Part shown: piece after piece, positions 51,688 through 60,170 of the stretch | How the letters are laid out: every line of letters begins with the position of its first letter | How positions within the stretch are numbered: position 1 is the stretch's first letter | From: JAAYZB01 sp937958685 | GTDB lineage: Bacteria > Bacillota_I > Bacilli_A > Izemoplasmatales > Hujiaoplasmataceae | Length of the DNA: 64,000 bases | Reading direction: 5' to 3' | Assembly (NCBI GenBank): GCA_036824265.1 | Contig: DAITAL010000003.1 | Span: forward strand, 21,021 to 85,020 | The notes under the pieces: model-generated | Databases searched by the model: none | The model's input: the letters and a program-made list of their open reading frames with translations, nothing else | What the model was told of the DNA's origin: nothing | Made by a program: the position numbers and the translations under genes

Positions 51688-52947
51688 ATGATGCCGGCCG
51701 ACCTCCTCATCCACAGCATCAAGCAACTCTACACCCAAAACCACCTACCGCCTGTCAGGGGCAAGTGCATGAGCGATATCCGGATCATCGACGACGCCTA
51801 CGTGGCGATCACCGGCGAGCGCATCTTGAGTTACGGCAGTGGCGATTACCGGGAACATCTTGGCGACGCCACGGTCATGATTGATGCCACGGGTTTGATC
51901 ATGCTGCCGGGACTGATCGATTCCCATACACACCTCGTCCATGGCGGATCGCGTGAAGACGAGTTTTCCCTGAAGCTTCAGGGCGTGCCGTATCTGGAAA
52001 TCTTGCGGCAAGGGGGCGGCATTCTGAACACGGTCGCCAAGACCAAGGCGGCCAGTTTTGCCGATTTGTACGCGCAAGCCCGGGATTCCCTCGATGAGAT
52101 GTTGCTTTATGGTGTGACCACCATCGAGGCCAAATCCGGATATGGTTTGAATTTGGCAACGGAGATCAAGCAGTTGGAAGTGGCCAAAAAACTTGACCAG
52201 GATCATCCGATCGACATCATTTCAACCTACCTGGGCGCGCATGCGTTACCCAATGAATATCACAACGACAAGCCTGGATTCATCGCCAAAGTCATCAAGG
52301 ATTTGGGAGAAATCAAGCGACTGGGACTGGCTGATTACGTCGATGTCTTCTGCGAGAAGGGTATCTTCGAACTTGACGATACCCGAGTGATCATTGAAAA
52401 GGCACGCGAACTCGGTCTCAAGCCCAGACTGCACGCCGACGAGATGCACACGCTCGGAGGGGCCGGACTCGGAATCGCCTATCAAGCGGCGAGCGTCGAC
52501 CACTTGATTGCCATCAGCGACACCGACATCGACAAACTAGGTTCAAGCAACACGATTGCCAATTTGCTGCCGGCGACATCATTCTTCTTGAACAAGGACT
52601 ATGCGCCGGCGCGCAAACTCATCGATCATGACGCCGCCGTCGCTATCGCCAGCGACTACAATCCGGGGTCGACGCCTTCGGAGAATTTCCAACTCACGAT
52701 GCAACTCGCCGGCAATAAGCTCGGCATGTATCCCGCGGAGATTTTGACAGCTTCGACGATCAATCCGGCATTCAACCTGGCTCTGGCCGCTGACCGCGGC
52801 AGCATCCAAACCGGCAAGCGTGCCGATCTCGTCCTGATGAAAGCCAAGAACCTGGATTATCTGATCTATCATTATGGCATCAACCATACGGTCCATGTCT
52901 TCAAAAACGGCAAGCAAGTCGTCAAAGACAGACACTTGATCTATTGA
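51688..52947 (+). CDS. hutI: Imidazolonepropionase
   Basis: A 419-residue metal-dependent amidohydrolase that opens imidazolone propionate to formiminoglutamate. The metal-binding D-S-H-T-H-L-V-H-G-G-S-R is at about residue 79, with the later H-A-D-E-M-H-T and A-I-A-S-D-Y-N-P-G-S. It follows ftcD without a gap. A slightly downstream start is possible because the first 25 residues are less conserved. Confidence 0.95.
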   Translation: MMPADLLIHSIKQLYTQNHLPPVRGKCMSDIRIIDDAYVAITGERILSYGSGDYREHLGDATVMIDATGLIMLPGLIDSHTHLVHGGSREDEFSLKLQGVPYLEILRQGGGILNTVAKTKAASFADLYAQARDSLDEMLLYGVTTIEAKSGYGLNLATEIKQLEVAKKLDQDHPIDIISTYLGAHALPNEYHNDKPGFIAKVIKDLGEIKRLGLADYVDVFCEKGIFELDDTRVIIEKARELGLKPRLHADEMHTLGGAGLGIAYQAASVDHLIAISDTDIDKLGSSNTIANLLPATSFFLNKDYAPARKLIDHDAAVAIASDYNPGSTPSENFQLTMQLAGNKLGMYPAEILTASTINPAFNLALAADRGSIQTGKRADLVLMKAKNLDYLIYHYGINHTVHVFKNGKQVVKDRHLIY

Positions 52948-52958
52948 AGGAGGTTGCG

Positions 52959-53606
52959 ATGAAACTTACACAGATGACCCTCACCGATTTCGTCAATGAA
53001 ATCGATTCGAAATCACCGACTCCCGGCGGCGGTTCGGTCAGCGCCCTCGCGGCGGCAATGGGGGCGGCACTCGCCCGGATGGTCGGCCATCTGACGATCG
53101 GCAGGAAACGATTTCTGGCCTTGGGTGAGGCGACCCAAAGCGAATTCACAACGTTGTTCAACGAAATAGCCCTCATCAAGGACAGGCTCCTTGCCGCCGT
53201 CGATCTGGACACTGCAGCGTACAATGGAGTCATGGAAGCTTTTCGTCTGCCCAAGGAGACGGAAACGGAACAAAATCTTAGAAGCGCCGCGATTCAGGAA
53301 GCGACCGTCAAGGCAATCGAAGTGCCCCTGGCGGTGGCCAAGGAGTCTTTTGGCCTGCTCGAGAAGCTGGGCCCCCTCATTCTTCACGGCAATCCGAACA
53401 CCTTGTCGGATGTAGGCGTCGGCGTGATGATGCTCGCAGGCGCGATCGAGGGCGCAGCCCTCAACGTCAAGATCAACCTTGCCGGTCTTTCAAACAAGCA
53501 AAACGCCCGCGATTATCAGCACGAAGTCGAAGTCTTGCTCGCAAAGACGATTCTCCTGAGGGATACCGTACTTCGCGACATTCACCAGCAGTTACGCATC
53601 GAATAG
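52959..53606 (+). CDS. fchA: Formimidoyltetrahydrofolate cyclodeaminase
   Basis: A 215-residue helical protein that converts formimino-tetrahydrofolate to methenyl-tetrahydrofolate and ammonia. S-P-T-P-G-G-G-S-V-S-A-L-A-A-A-M-G-A-A-L is the family signature. The start at 52959 follows GAAGGAGG. With ftcD it completes the folate-linked end of histidine degradation. Confidence 0.94.
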   Translation: MKLTQMTLTDFVNEIDSKSPTPGGGSVSALAAAMGAALARMVGHLTIGRKRFLALGEATQSEFTTLFNEIALIKDRLLAAVDLDTAAYNGVMEAFRLPKETETEQNLRSAAIQEATVKAIEVPLAVAKESFGLLEKLGPLILHGNPNTLSDVGVGVMMLAGAIEGAALNVKINLAGLSNKQNARDYQHEVEVLLAKTILLRDTVLRDIHQQLRIE

Positions 53607-53618
53607 GGAGGAATGAAC

Positions 53619-54263
53619 ATGCAATTCTTCATCGACACCGCCAATATCGACGAAATCAGAACCGCAAGCACCTGGGGAATCATCGACGGAGTGACCACCA
53701 ATCCATCCTTGATCGCCAGGGAAGGTAGGAACCTTGGGGAAACGATCAGGGAGATCACGACCTTGATCGACGGACCGATCAGCGCCGAAGTACAGGAAGC
53801 ACCGGCGGAAGCGATGGTCAAGGAAGCGTTCAGCTTCGCCCAAATCCATCCGAACATCATCATCAAGGTTCCGATGACCTTTGAGGGCATCAAGGCGACC
53901 AAAACCTTGAGCGCCCACGGCATCAAAACCAACGTGACGCTCGTGTTCAGCGTCCCGCAGGCACTGATGGCCGCCAAGGCCGGCGCAACCTATGTATCGC
54001 CATTCATAGGTAGAATCGATGACTTCACCGCTTCGGAACGGGCGGGATCCGACCTGGTGGAGGATATCCGGATCGCCTTCGATAATTATGGGATCGAAAC
54101 CAAGATCATCGCCGCCTCGATCAGACACACGCAACACGTGACCCAGGCCGCGCTGGCGGGAGCTGATGTCGCCACCATCCCCTTCAGGGTCTTGCTGGAC
54201 ATGATTGAACATCCGCTGACGACCAAAGGGCTGGCAATCTTCAGGGATGCCGCCAAGAAGTAA
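53619..54263 (+). CDS. Transaldolase-like protein (fructose-6-phosphate aldolase family)
   Basis: A 214-residue protein of the short transaldolase / fructose-6-phosphate aldolase family. The Schiff-base lysine is in I-I-I-K-V-P-M-T; the start F-F-I-D-T-A-N-I-D-E-I and the ending T-I-P-F-x-V-L are typical. GGGAGG supports the ATG at 53619. It is the last gene of the histidine operon, although no sugar-phosphate step is known in that pathway. It may have been placed there by chance or supply a pentose-phosphate function. Confidence 0.85.
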   Translation: MQFFIDTANIDEIRTASTWGIIDGVTTNPSLIAREGRNLGETIREITTLIDGPISAEVQEAPAEAMVKEAFSFAQIHPNIIIKVPMTFEGIKATKTLSAHGIKTNVTLVFSVPQALMAAKAGATYVSPFIGRIDDFTASERAGSDLVEDIRIAFDNYGIETKIIAASIRHTQHVTQAALAGADVATIPFRVLLDMIEHPLTTKGLAIFRDAAKK

Positions 54264-54283
54264 GGGAGCAATCCCTTTTTTTT
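54262..54283 (+). terminator. Terminator of the hut operon
   Basis: A six-base-pair stem (AAGGGA with TCCCTT, GCAA loop) overlapping the transaldolase stop, followed by six T residues. Confidence 0.82.
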
Positions 54284-54335
54284 GTGAGGAAATTTTGAAT
54301 ATTGCTGGTACCAGGCATTAACCGAGCCGGCTTCC

Positions 54336-54364
54336 TTGACATATGACACCCTGTCATATACAAT
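54336..54364 (+). promoter_or_regulatory. tetR promoter with an operator between -35 and -10
   Basis: TTGACA (54336-54341), a 17-base spacer and TACAAT (54359-54364). The spacer is itself a palindrome: ATATGACA and TGTCATAT (54341-54359) around CCC. A TetR dimer bound there would block polymerase, so the downstream regulator probably represses itself and the transporter. Confidence 0.8.
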
Positions 54365-54393
54365 AAAATCAGGTATGAGGGAGTTGGTTCAAA

Positions 54394-55017
54394 ATGCCGA
54401 CGAAAACTTTCCATAATCTATCCCCCGAAAAAAAGCACAGGATTGCCGCAGCAGCCAGAAAAGAGTTTTCGGCATCACCTTTCGCCGAAGCCTCCATCAA
54501 CCGGATTGTCAAGGAAGCGGGTATCTCCCGCGGCAGTTTCTATATGTATTTTGTGGACAAGTATGATCTTGTCTTCTTCCTGCTGGAAGACTTCAAAAGC
54601 AAGTTCCGCGCGGCAGTCACCACCATCGGCGAAACATCCAAGGGAAATCTTGGGAAGATGATGGGCGATCTTCACGACCTGTTCCATGAGGCGATGTCCG
54701 ACAGCGACAACCGCAACTTCATCAGCAACTTCATGATCTTCTCCTTCTCAGAGAAGGCCTGGGAGCAGGCAGGCACCTGTTTTTCCGAAGAGCCTTTTGC
54801 CGATCTCAAGCATTATGTTCTGAACAACATCGATCGAGCGAACATCAAGGACAACTTCAAAGATGACCCGGAACTGATCGTCGACGCGGTGTTTCTGGCG
54901 CTCAAAAATGTGCTCGGACAGACCTTCATCGCCGGCTACGGGCGCGAGGAATCACATAAGCGATTTATAAGACAATTGCAGCTGATCCAATATGGATACT
55001 TAAGAAACGAGGAATGA
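54394..55017 (+). CDS. TetR/AcrR-family regulator
   Basis: A 207-residue regulator. The N-terminal helix-turn-helix has A-A-A-R-K-E-F, S-I-N-R-I-V-K-E-A-G-I-S-R-G-S-F-Y-M-Y-F and D-K-Y-D-L. The C-terminal ligand domain is helical. It sits behind a promoter carrying a palindrome and overlaps the ABC transporter gene (ATGA), so it likely senses a substrate of that transporter. Confidence 0.9.
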   Translation: MPTKTFHNLSPEKKHRIAAAARKEFSASPFAEASINRIVKEAGISRGSFYMYFVDKYDLVFFLLEDFKSKFRAAVTTIGETSKGNLGKMMGDLHDLFHEAMSDSDNRNFISNFMIFSFSEKAWEQAGTCFSEEPFADLKHYVLNNIDRANIKDNFKDDPELIVDAVFLALKNVLGQTFIAGYGREESHKRFIRQLQLIQYGYLRNEE

Positions 55018-57233
55018 CCATGCTAAAATTAATCGGAATTGACAAAAGCTATACCACCGGCACCTTCACCCAAAAAGCGCTTGACAACGTGACGCTTGAC
55101 TTCCGCAAGAGTGAGTTCGTCACGGTGCTAGGCCCTTCCGGATGCGGCAAGACGACCCTGCTCAATATCATCGGCGGCCTTGATCATTATGACCAAGGAG
55201 ACCTGATCATCAGTGGAAAGTCCACCAAGGATTTCGCGGATACGGAATGGGACATGTACCGCAACAACTCAATCGGGTTCGTTTTCCAAAGCCACAACCT
55301 GATCCAACACCTGAGTGTTTTACAAAACGTCGAAATGGGCATGACGCTGAGCGGCGTTTCGGCACCCGAGCGCAAGAAAAGAGCCCAGGAAGTGCTGGAA
55401 CAGGTCGGATTGAAGAATCACATGCATAAACGGCCGAATCAACTATCAGGCGGGGAATCGCAAAGAGTGGCGATCGCACGGGCGTTGGCAAACAATCCTG
55501 ATGTCGTGCTGGCTGATGAACCGACCGGCTCGCTTGATTCTGTCACCAGTATTCAGATTCTCGACTTGATCAAGAGAATAGCAAAGGATCGTCTGGTCAT
55601 CATGGTCACGCACAACGCGGAATTCGCCGAGCGCTACGCGACAAGGATCATCAGATTGAAAGACGGCAGCGTCATTGACGACACCAATCCGGTAAGAGAG
55701 CAAAAGGAACTCCATTCTGAATTCGCGCTCAAGAAAACGGCGATGAGTTTCGTCACCGCCGTGATATCCTCACTGAACAACATCCGCACCAAACTTGGGC
55801 GCACGCTGCTAACGGCATTTGCCGGCAGCATCGGCATCATCGGCATCGCTTTGATCATGTCGCTTTCAAACGGCATGGACCAACAGATTGCGAACTTCGA
55901 GAGGGACACGCTTTCCGGCTATCCAATCTCGATCACCGATTCCAAGTTTGATTTTCAAAAGATCAGGGAAATGCGCGAGGAGGATCTCCCCACCTATCCC
56001 GACACCGACTTCGCGACAATCTATGATGAAAACCGGCTCCAGCAGTACTTTTTGCCGAACATCATCACTAGCGACTATGTCGACTATGTCAACGATTATG
56101 TCACCAATATCGCGCCGACACAGATCGTCGGCGTCAAGTATGTGCGCAAAATGAATTTGTCCTTGCTGCGCTATAACGAAGATTCCGCCTCCTATACCCG
56201 GATCTACAATGAGTCGAAGATTTCCACACCACAGAATCCTGGGAGTGTCCTCGGTTTTGTTTCCAGCAGATTCACCTTGCTCCCCGACGGCGTGGTGTTC
56301 CAAGACAACTATGACCTTCTATATGGCACAATGCCGGCCAATGATTTGGATAACAACATGTTCCAGGTCGTGATCGTCGTTGATGAGTACAACCGCATCT
56401 ACCGCTCCACGCTCGAACGGTTGGGATACACCGTGGATGAACAGGAAGAATATCCCTTCGCCGATATCGTCGGCAAGACCTTCAAATTGTTTGTCGGTGT
56501 CTATGATGCGGACACATCCGATGTTTCGATGGCTCTTGATGTCGAAATCTCCGGGGTTGTCCGCAGCAAACAGGGATCCAATGTCAACCTCTTCTACAAC
56601 GGGTTTGGCTATACTTCGGATGTCGTCGATTATCTGGCGGATACTTATCCCGATGAGGTCGGCGACGTCAGCAGCATCTATATATATCCCTTGAGTTTTG
56701 AGGACAAGGACGCGCTGAAGGTCTATCTCGACGCCTACAACGAAAGATTCGCCGCCGATAGTCCCGAAAAGGTCGATTATGTCGATCAGGCGGCGACCTT
56801 CACCTCGATGGCCAAGGGCATCGTCGACACGATCTCGATTGTCCTTGTCGCTTTCGCCTCGATCTCGCTCGTCGTTTCCTCGATCATGATCGCGATCATC
56901 ACCTACATCTCGGTGCTTGAGCGAATCAAAGAGATCGGCGTCCTGCGCGCCCTGGGGGCGCGAAAGAAAGATATTGCCCGGGTCTTCAATACCGAGAACA
57001 TGCTGATCGGTCTGGGGGCTGGCATTGTCGGTATCCTGATCTCGGTTCTGCTCATCATTCCCATCAACATCATCATCGAGCATCTGGCCGACATGGGCAA
57101 TGTCGCGAAACTCTCGCCGGTCCACGCATTTGCCCTGATTGCGATCAGCGTGGTGCTCGCGCTTGTCGCCGGCTTGATTCCCGCGCGGATCGCTTCCAAG
57201 AAGGATCCCGTCGTTGCCTTGCGCACCGAATAG
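55014..57233 (+). CDS. MacB-type ABC transporter, ATPase fused to an FtsX-like permease
   Basis: A 739-residue fusion. The N-terminal ATPase (about 1-230) has Walker A G-P-S-G-C-G-K-T, the signature L-S-G-G-E and Walker B V-V-L-A-D-E-P, with H in M-V-T-H-N. The permease has four membrane segments (one near 270, three in the last 140 residues) and a large extracellular domain (about 295-590), as in MacB/LolE-type mechanotransducing transporters. The start is ATG 55014 (or 55020). The TetR gene upstream suggests export of a toxic or antimicrobial compound. A terminator follows. Confidence 0.9.
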   Translation: MTMLKLIGIDKSYTTGTFTQKALDNVTLDFRKSEFVTVLGPSGCGKTTLLNIIGGLDHYDQGDLIISGKSTKDFADTEWDMYRNNSIGFVFQSHNLIQHLSVLQNVEMGMTLSGVSAPERKKRAQEVLEQVGLKNHMHKRPNQLSGGESQRVAIARALANNPDVVLADEPTGSLDSVTSIQILDLIKRIAKDRLVIMVTHNAEFAERYATRIIRLKDGSVIDDTNPVREQKELHSEFALKKTAMSFVTAVISSLNNIRTKLGRTLLTAFAGSIGIIGIALIMSLSNGMDQQIANFERDTLSGYPISITDSKFDFQKIREMREEDLPTYPDTDFATIYDENRLQQYFLPNIITSDYVDYVNDYVTNIAPTQIVGVKYVRKMNLSLLRYNEDSASYTRIYNESKISTPQNPGSVLGFVSSRFTLLPDGVVFQDNYDLLYGTMPANDLDNNMFQVVIVVDEYNRIYRSTLERLGYTVDEQEEYPFADIVGKTFKLFVGVYDADTSDVSMALDVEISGVVRSKQGSNVNLFYNGFGYTSDVVDYLADTYPDEVGDVSSIYIYPLSFEDKDALKVYLDAYNERFAADSPEKVDYVDQAATFTSMAKGIVDTISIVLVAFASISLVVSSIMIAIITYISVLERIKEIGVLRALGARKKDIARVFNTENMLIGLGAGIVGILISVLLIIPINIIIEHLADMGNVAKLSPVHAFALIAISVVLALVAGLIPARIASKKDPVVALRTE

Positions 57234-57236
57234 CAG

Positions 57237-57263
57237 AAACCGGTCTATGACCGGTTTTTTTGT
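57237..57263 (+). terminator. Terminator of the tetR-ABC operon
   Basis: A nine-base-pair stem (AAACCGGTC with GACCGGTTT) with a three-base loop and a T-run. Confidence 0.88.
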
Positions 57264-57339
57264 GGCTTGATCCTACTTGGACGAAAAAATATCATCTTCT
57301 GTCTTCGACACGAATTGTCTATACTTTGAATACCAGGTA

Positions 57340-57348
57340 TGATATAAT
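57340..57348 (+). promoter_or_regulatory. Extended -10 promoter of the cyclase-like gene
   Basis: TGA directly precedes TATAAT (57343-57348), about 32 bases before the start. The -35 region is weak. Confidence 0.6.
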
Positions 57349-57379
57349 ACGAAATCATGAAAAACAAAGGGGTGGTCAG

Positions 57380-58087
57380 ATGAAAGACATCAGACAGAAA
57401 ATCGCCGAGATTCTTGGCCGCGAGGAAGACCTTTCCGAGTTTGATCCAGCCAGCGCTGACGACATGGTTGAGACCTACGACGAGTACGAGTACGAAGAAC
57501 TTTACAGCGATCTGTACGTGATGGTCAAGAACATCGACGATTTCTATGGCACCCACTCCCATCCGAAGGCGGCCTCGCTTCTCGAATCGTTCCTGCTCGA
57601 GGCCATGGTCCTGTTAAAGGAGGATCCGGAAGTCATCGTGGTCGAATCGGGCGATTTCTTCGTCAGATCGACGAGTTACACTCCCGACGCCGAAGCGGTG
57701 ATGCATCTATTCGAAAACGTCGTCATGATCAACTCGATGGCGGAACTCTACAATCAAGCGCTTCAAGATGTCGAGCTAGAACCGATGGCGATCGGCATCG
57801 GCCTTGTGACCTTCCCCAGGGAAGTGATCAACGAGGAGTTTGAGGAAGAACGGCAGCCTGGATCGGACATCGAATTCGATTACGGCATCGACTTCAACAA
57901 CACGGCCATGAAGTTGGCAATCATCGCCAACAGCGAGGAAATCGAACCGATCATCGTCAATGATATGGCTTATGACATGCTGATCGACATCGACAAAGCG
58001 TTCTTTGAGACCAATCTCGCCAAGGATTTTCTCGAGGATGAGGAATTAACGGTATACCATGGCAACATCGTCACCGACGACATTTGA
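57380..58087 (+). CDS. Possible degenerate class III nucleotidyl-cyclase-like protein
   Basis: A 235-residue acidic cytoplasmic protein. Its core can be laid on a class III cyclase domain: L-Y-V-M-V-K-N-I-D-D-F for the first strand, V-E-S-G-D-F-F-V for the K-x-x-G-D loop, A-I-G-I-G-L-V-T-F for the G-I-G-I strand and G-I-D-F-N-N-T-A-M-K-L-A for G-x-x-V-N-x-A-A-R-L. The first metal Asp would be Asn, so catalysis is doubtful. The start follows AAAGGGGTGG. The next gene begins 26 bases later, so they are probably co-transcribed. The family call is tentative. Confidence 0.45.
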   Translation: MKDIRQKIAEILGREEDLSEFDPASADDMVETYDEYEYEELYSDLYVMVKNIDDFYGTHSHPKAASLLESFLLEAMVLLKEDPEVIVVESGDFFVRSTSYTPDAEAVMHLFENVVMINSMAELYNQALQDVELEPMAIGIGLVTFPREVINEEFEEERQPGSDIEFDYGIDFNNTAMKLAIIANSEEIEPIIVNDMAYDMLIDIDKAFFETNLAKDFLEDEELTVYHGNIVTDDI

Positions 58088-58113
58088 TGAAAGACGGATA
58101 TCAGGGGGATTTT

Positions 58114-59322
58114 ATGGATCTATTCAAGAAGTGTTATGATTTCACCACGGTCGAAGAATTCAAGGCGATGGGGATCTACCCCTATTTCCACGCGCTCGAG
58201 ACCAAGCAAGACATCGAAGTCACGATGGAAGGCAAACGGAAGATCATGATCGGTTCGAACAACTATCTTGGTCTTACCGGCGATCCCCGGGTTGTCAAGG
58301 CCGGCATCAAGGCTTTTGAGGAGTTCGGTTCCGGAGTGTCCGGTTCCCGGTTCCTCAACGGCACGTTGACGACACATATCACCCTTGAAGCCGAACTGGC
58401 CGAATTTTTGAACAAGGAAGCCTGCATGACCTTCTCCACGGGTTTTCAGACCAATTTGGGTATTCTATCGGCAATTGCGGGACGCAACGACATCATCTTC
58501 TGTGACAGAGAGAACCACGCGTCGATCTATGACGGCGCCCGTCTCAGTTACGGGACGATGGTCAGGTATCACCACAACGACATGGAAGATCTGGAAAAAC
58601 AACTTGCGGCAGCCGATCCTGAAAAAGGGAAACTGATCGTCACCGATGGGGTCTTCTCGATGTCGGGCGACATCTGCAAACTCCCGGAAATTGTTGCCCT
58701 TGGAAAAAGATACGGCGCCCGGATCATGGTCGACGACGCGCATGGCTTTGGCGTCCTTGGCGAAAGGGGACGCGGAACGGCCGAATACTTCGGTTTGGAG
58801 CAGGAAGTCGACATCATCATGGGAACGTTCTCGAAATCGCTCGCGAGTCTTGGTGGCTACATGGCCGCCGATCGGGTCGTCGTCGATTATGTCAAGCACA
58901 AATCCCGTCCGTTCATCTTCTGCGCCGCGATCACGCCGGCCAATGCCGCCACGGCGCTCGAAGCCCTCAGAATCTTGAGAGCCGAACCTGAAAGACCCAA
59001 AGCGCTGCTGGAGATCGCCGCCTATATGCGCAAACGCCTGCTCGAAAAGGGACTCAAGATCATGGACTCCTCGATTGCGCCGATCATACCGATCTACACC
59101 TATACGATGTTGAGAACGCTGGTCGCCTGCAAAAAGTTGTTTGACAGAGGTGTCTACGTCAATCCGGTCCTGCCACCGGCGACACCGGAGGGCGAATGCC
59201 TGATCCGCACCAGTTACACCTCCACCCACACCAAGGCCCTGATGGACGAAGCCGTCGAAATCATCGCCGATGTCTTGCGCAATCTGCCCGAAAACGACGG
59301 CGAACTATTGGAACATCTATGA
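58114..59322 (+). CDS. Alpha-oxoamine synthase, serine-palmitoyltransferase-like
   Basis: A 402-residue PLP enzyme that joins an amino acid to an acyl-CoA with loss of CO2. The PLP lysine is K241 in G-T-F-S-K-S-L-A-S. H135 (N-H-A-S-I-Y-D) stacks on PLP, and D208 is in V-D-D-A-H-G-F-G. The phrase F-G-S-G-V-S-G-S-R-F-L-N-G-T and S-T-G-F-Q-T-N-L-G-I-L-S resemble bacterial serine palmitoyltransferases more than KBL or BioF as I recall them. A ketoreductase overlaps its stop. The acyl substrate is inferred. AGGGGG precedes the start at 58114. Confidence 0.78.
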   Translation: MDLFKKCYDFTTVEEFKAMGIYPYFHALETKQDIEVTMEGKRKIMIGSNNYLGLTGDPRVVKAGIKAFEEFGSGVSGSRFLNGTLTTHITLEAELAEFLNKEACMTFSTGFQTNLGILSAIAGRNDIIFCDRENHASIYDGARLSYGTMVRYHHNDMEDLEKQLAAADPEKGKLIVTDGVFSMSGDICKLPEIVALGKRYGARIMVDDAHGFGVLGERGRGTAEYFGLEQEVDIIMGTFSKSLASLGGYMAADRVVVDYVKHKSRPFIFCAAITPANAATALEALRILRAEPERPKALLEIAAYMRKRLLEKGLKIMDSSIAPIIPIYTYTMLRTLVACKKLFDRGVYVNPVLPPATPEGECLIRTSYTSTHTKALMDEAVEIIADVLRNLPENDGELLEHL

Positions 59323-60122
59323 TCGCCAAGGGGAAAGTCGTCGTTATCACCGGCGCTTCCAGCGGCATCGGACTGGCGATCGCGGAGCATCTCACCGCCA
59401 AAGGCCATCATGTCTTCGGGTTGTCCCGGACTACGCCCGCCAACCCCAAATATAGCCACATTGCTTGCGATGTGACCAAAGCGGAACAATTGGATGTGGC
59501 TGTCGCCGAAATCACCAAAGTGACAGGCAAAGTCGATGTTCTGATCAATTGCGCCGGCATCGGGATCGGCGGTGCGATCGAAGAAACCGCGGAAGCGGCC
59601 TTCGACAAGATCTTTGCCGTGAATGTCAAAGGCGTCTTTCTGACAACCAAAGTTTTCCTGCCCCTGCTACGCGACGGGAACCAACCCAAAATCATCAACA
59701 TCGGTTCGGTCGCCGGAACCCTGACGATCCCGTTTCAAGCGTTTTATTCGATGACCAAAGCGGCCGTGGCCAGTTTTTCGGAAGCATTGCGGATGGAAGT
59801 GAAACCACTGGGCATCGGGGTCTGTACGATTCTACCAGGCGATACCAAGACGGCATTCACCGCCAACCGCGAGAAAAACGAGACCGCCCCTGCCTCGCCC
59901 TACGGCAAACGGATCGAACGTTCGCTGAAGCGGATGGAAATCGATGAACAACAGGGCGCATCACCGCTTTCGGTTGCCAAAGTGATCACCCGACTGCTTG
60001 GCAAAAAGAAACTCCCCGTCCAAGTCACTGTCGGATCTGTGTACAAGTTGTTTATTTTTTTGCACCGGCTGTTGCCCAAACGACTGGTCAACTGGATCCT
60101 CTACCAAATGTACGGAAAATAA
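59319..60122 (+). CDS. Short-chain dehydrogenase/reductase, ketosphinganine-reductase-like
   Basis: A 267-residue SDR. The nucleotide motif is T-G-A-S-S-G-I-G, N-C-A-G-I-G-I-G follows, and the catalytic set is S-V-A-G (Ser) and Y-S-M-T-K (Tyr, Lys). A hydrophobic C-terminal segment (V-Y-K-L-F-I-F-L-H-R-L-L-P) suggests membrane contact, as in ketosphinganine reductases. The ATG at 59319 overlaps the upstream synthase stop (ATGA). A 3-keto sphingoid base would be the logical substrate, but many SDRs look alike. Confidence 0.8.
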   Translation: MIAKGKVVVITGASSGIGLAIAEHLTAKGHHVFGLSRTTPANPKYSHIACDVTKAEQLDVAVAEITKVTGKVDVLINCAGIGIGGAIEETAEAAFDKIFAVNVKGVFLTTKVFLPLLRDGNQPKIINIGSVAGTLTIPFQAFYSMTKAAVASFSEALRMEVKPLGIGVCTILPGDTKTAFTANREKNETAPASPYGKRIERSLKRMEIDEQQGASPLSVAKVITRLLGKKKLPVQVTVGSVYKLFIFLHRLLPKRLVNWILYQMYGK

Positions 60123-60130
60123 GCAAAGCA

Positions 60131-60153
60131 AAAGCAGACGGGTCTGCTTTTTG
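60131..60153 (+). terminator. Terminator after the SDR gene
   Basis: A nine-base-pair stem (AAAAGCAGA with TCTGCTTTT) with a four-base loop and a T tail. The rlmD gene begins 18 bases later. Confidence 0.8.
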
Positions 60154-60170
60154 CCTCTATGGGGGTTATC

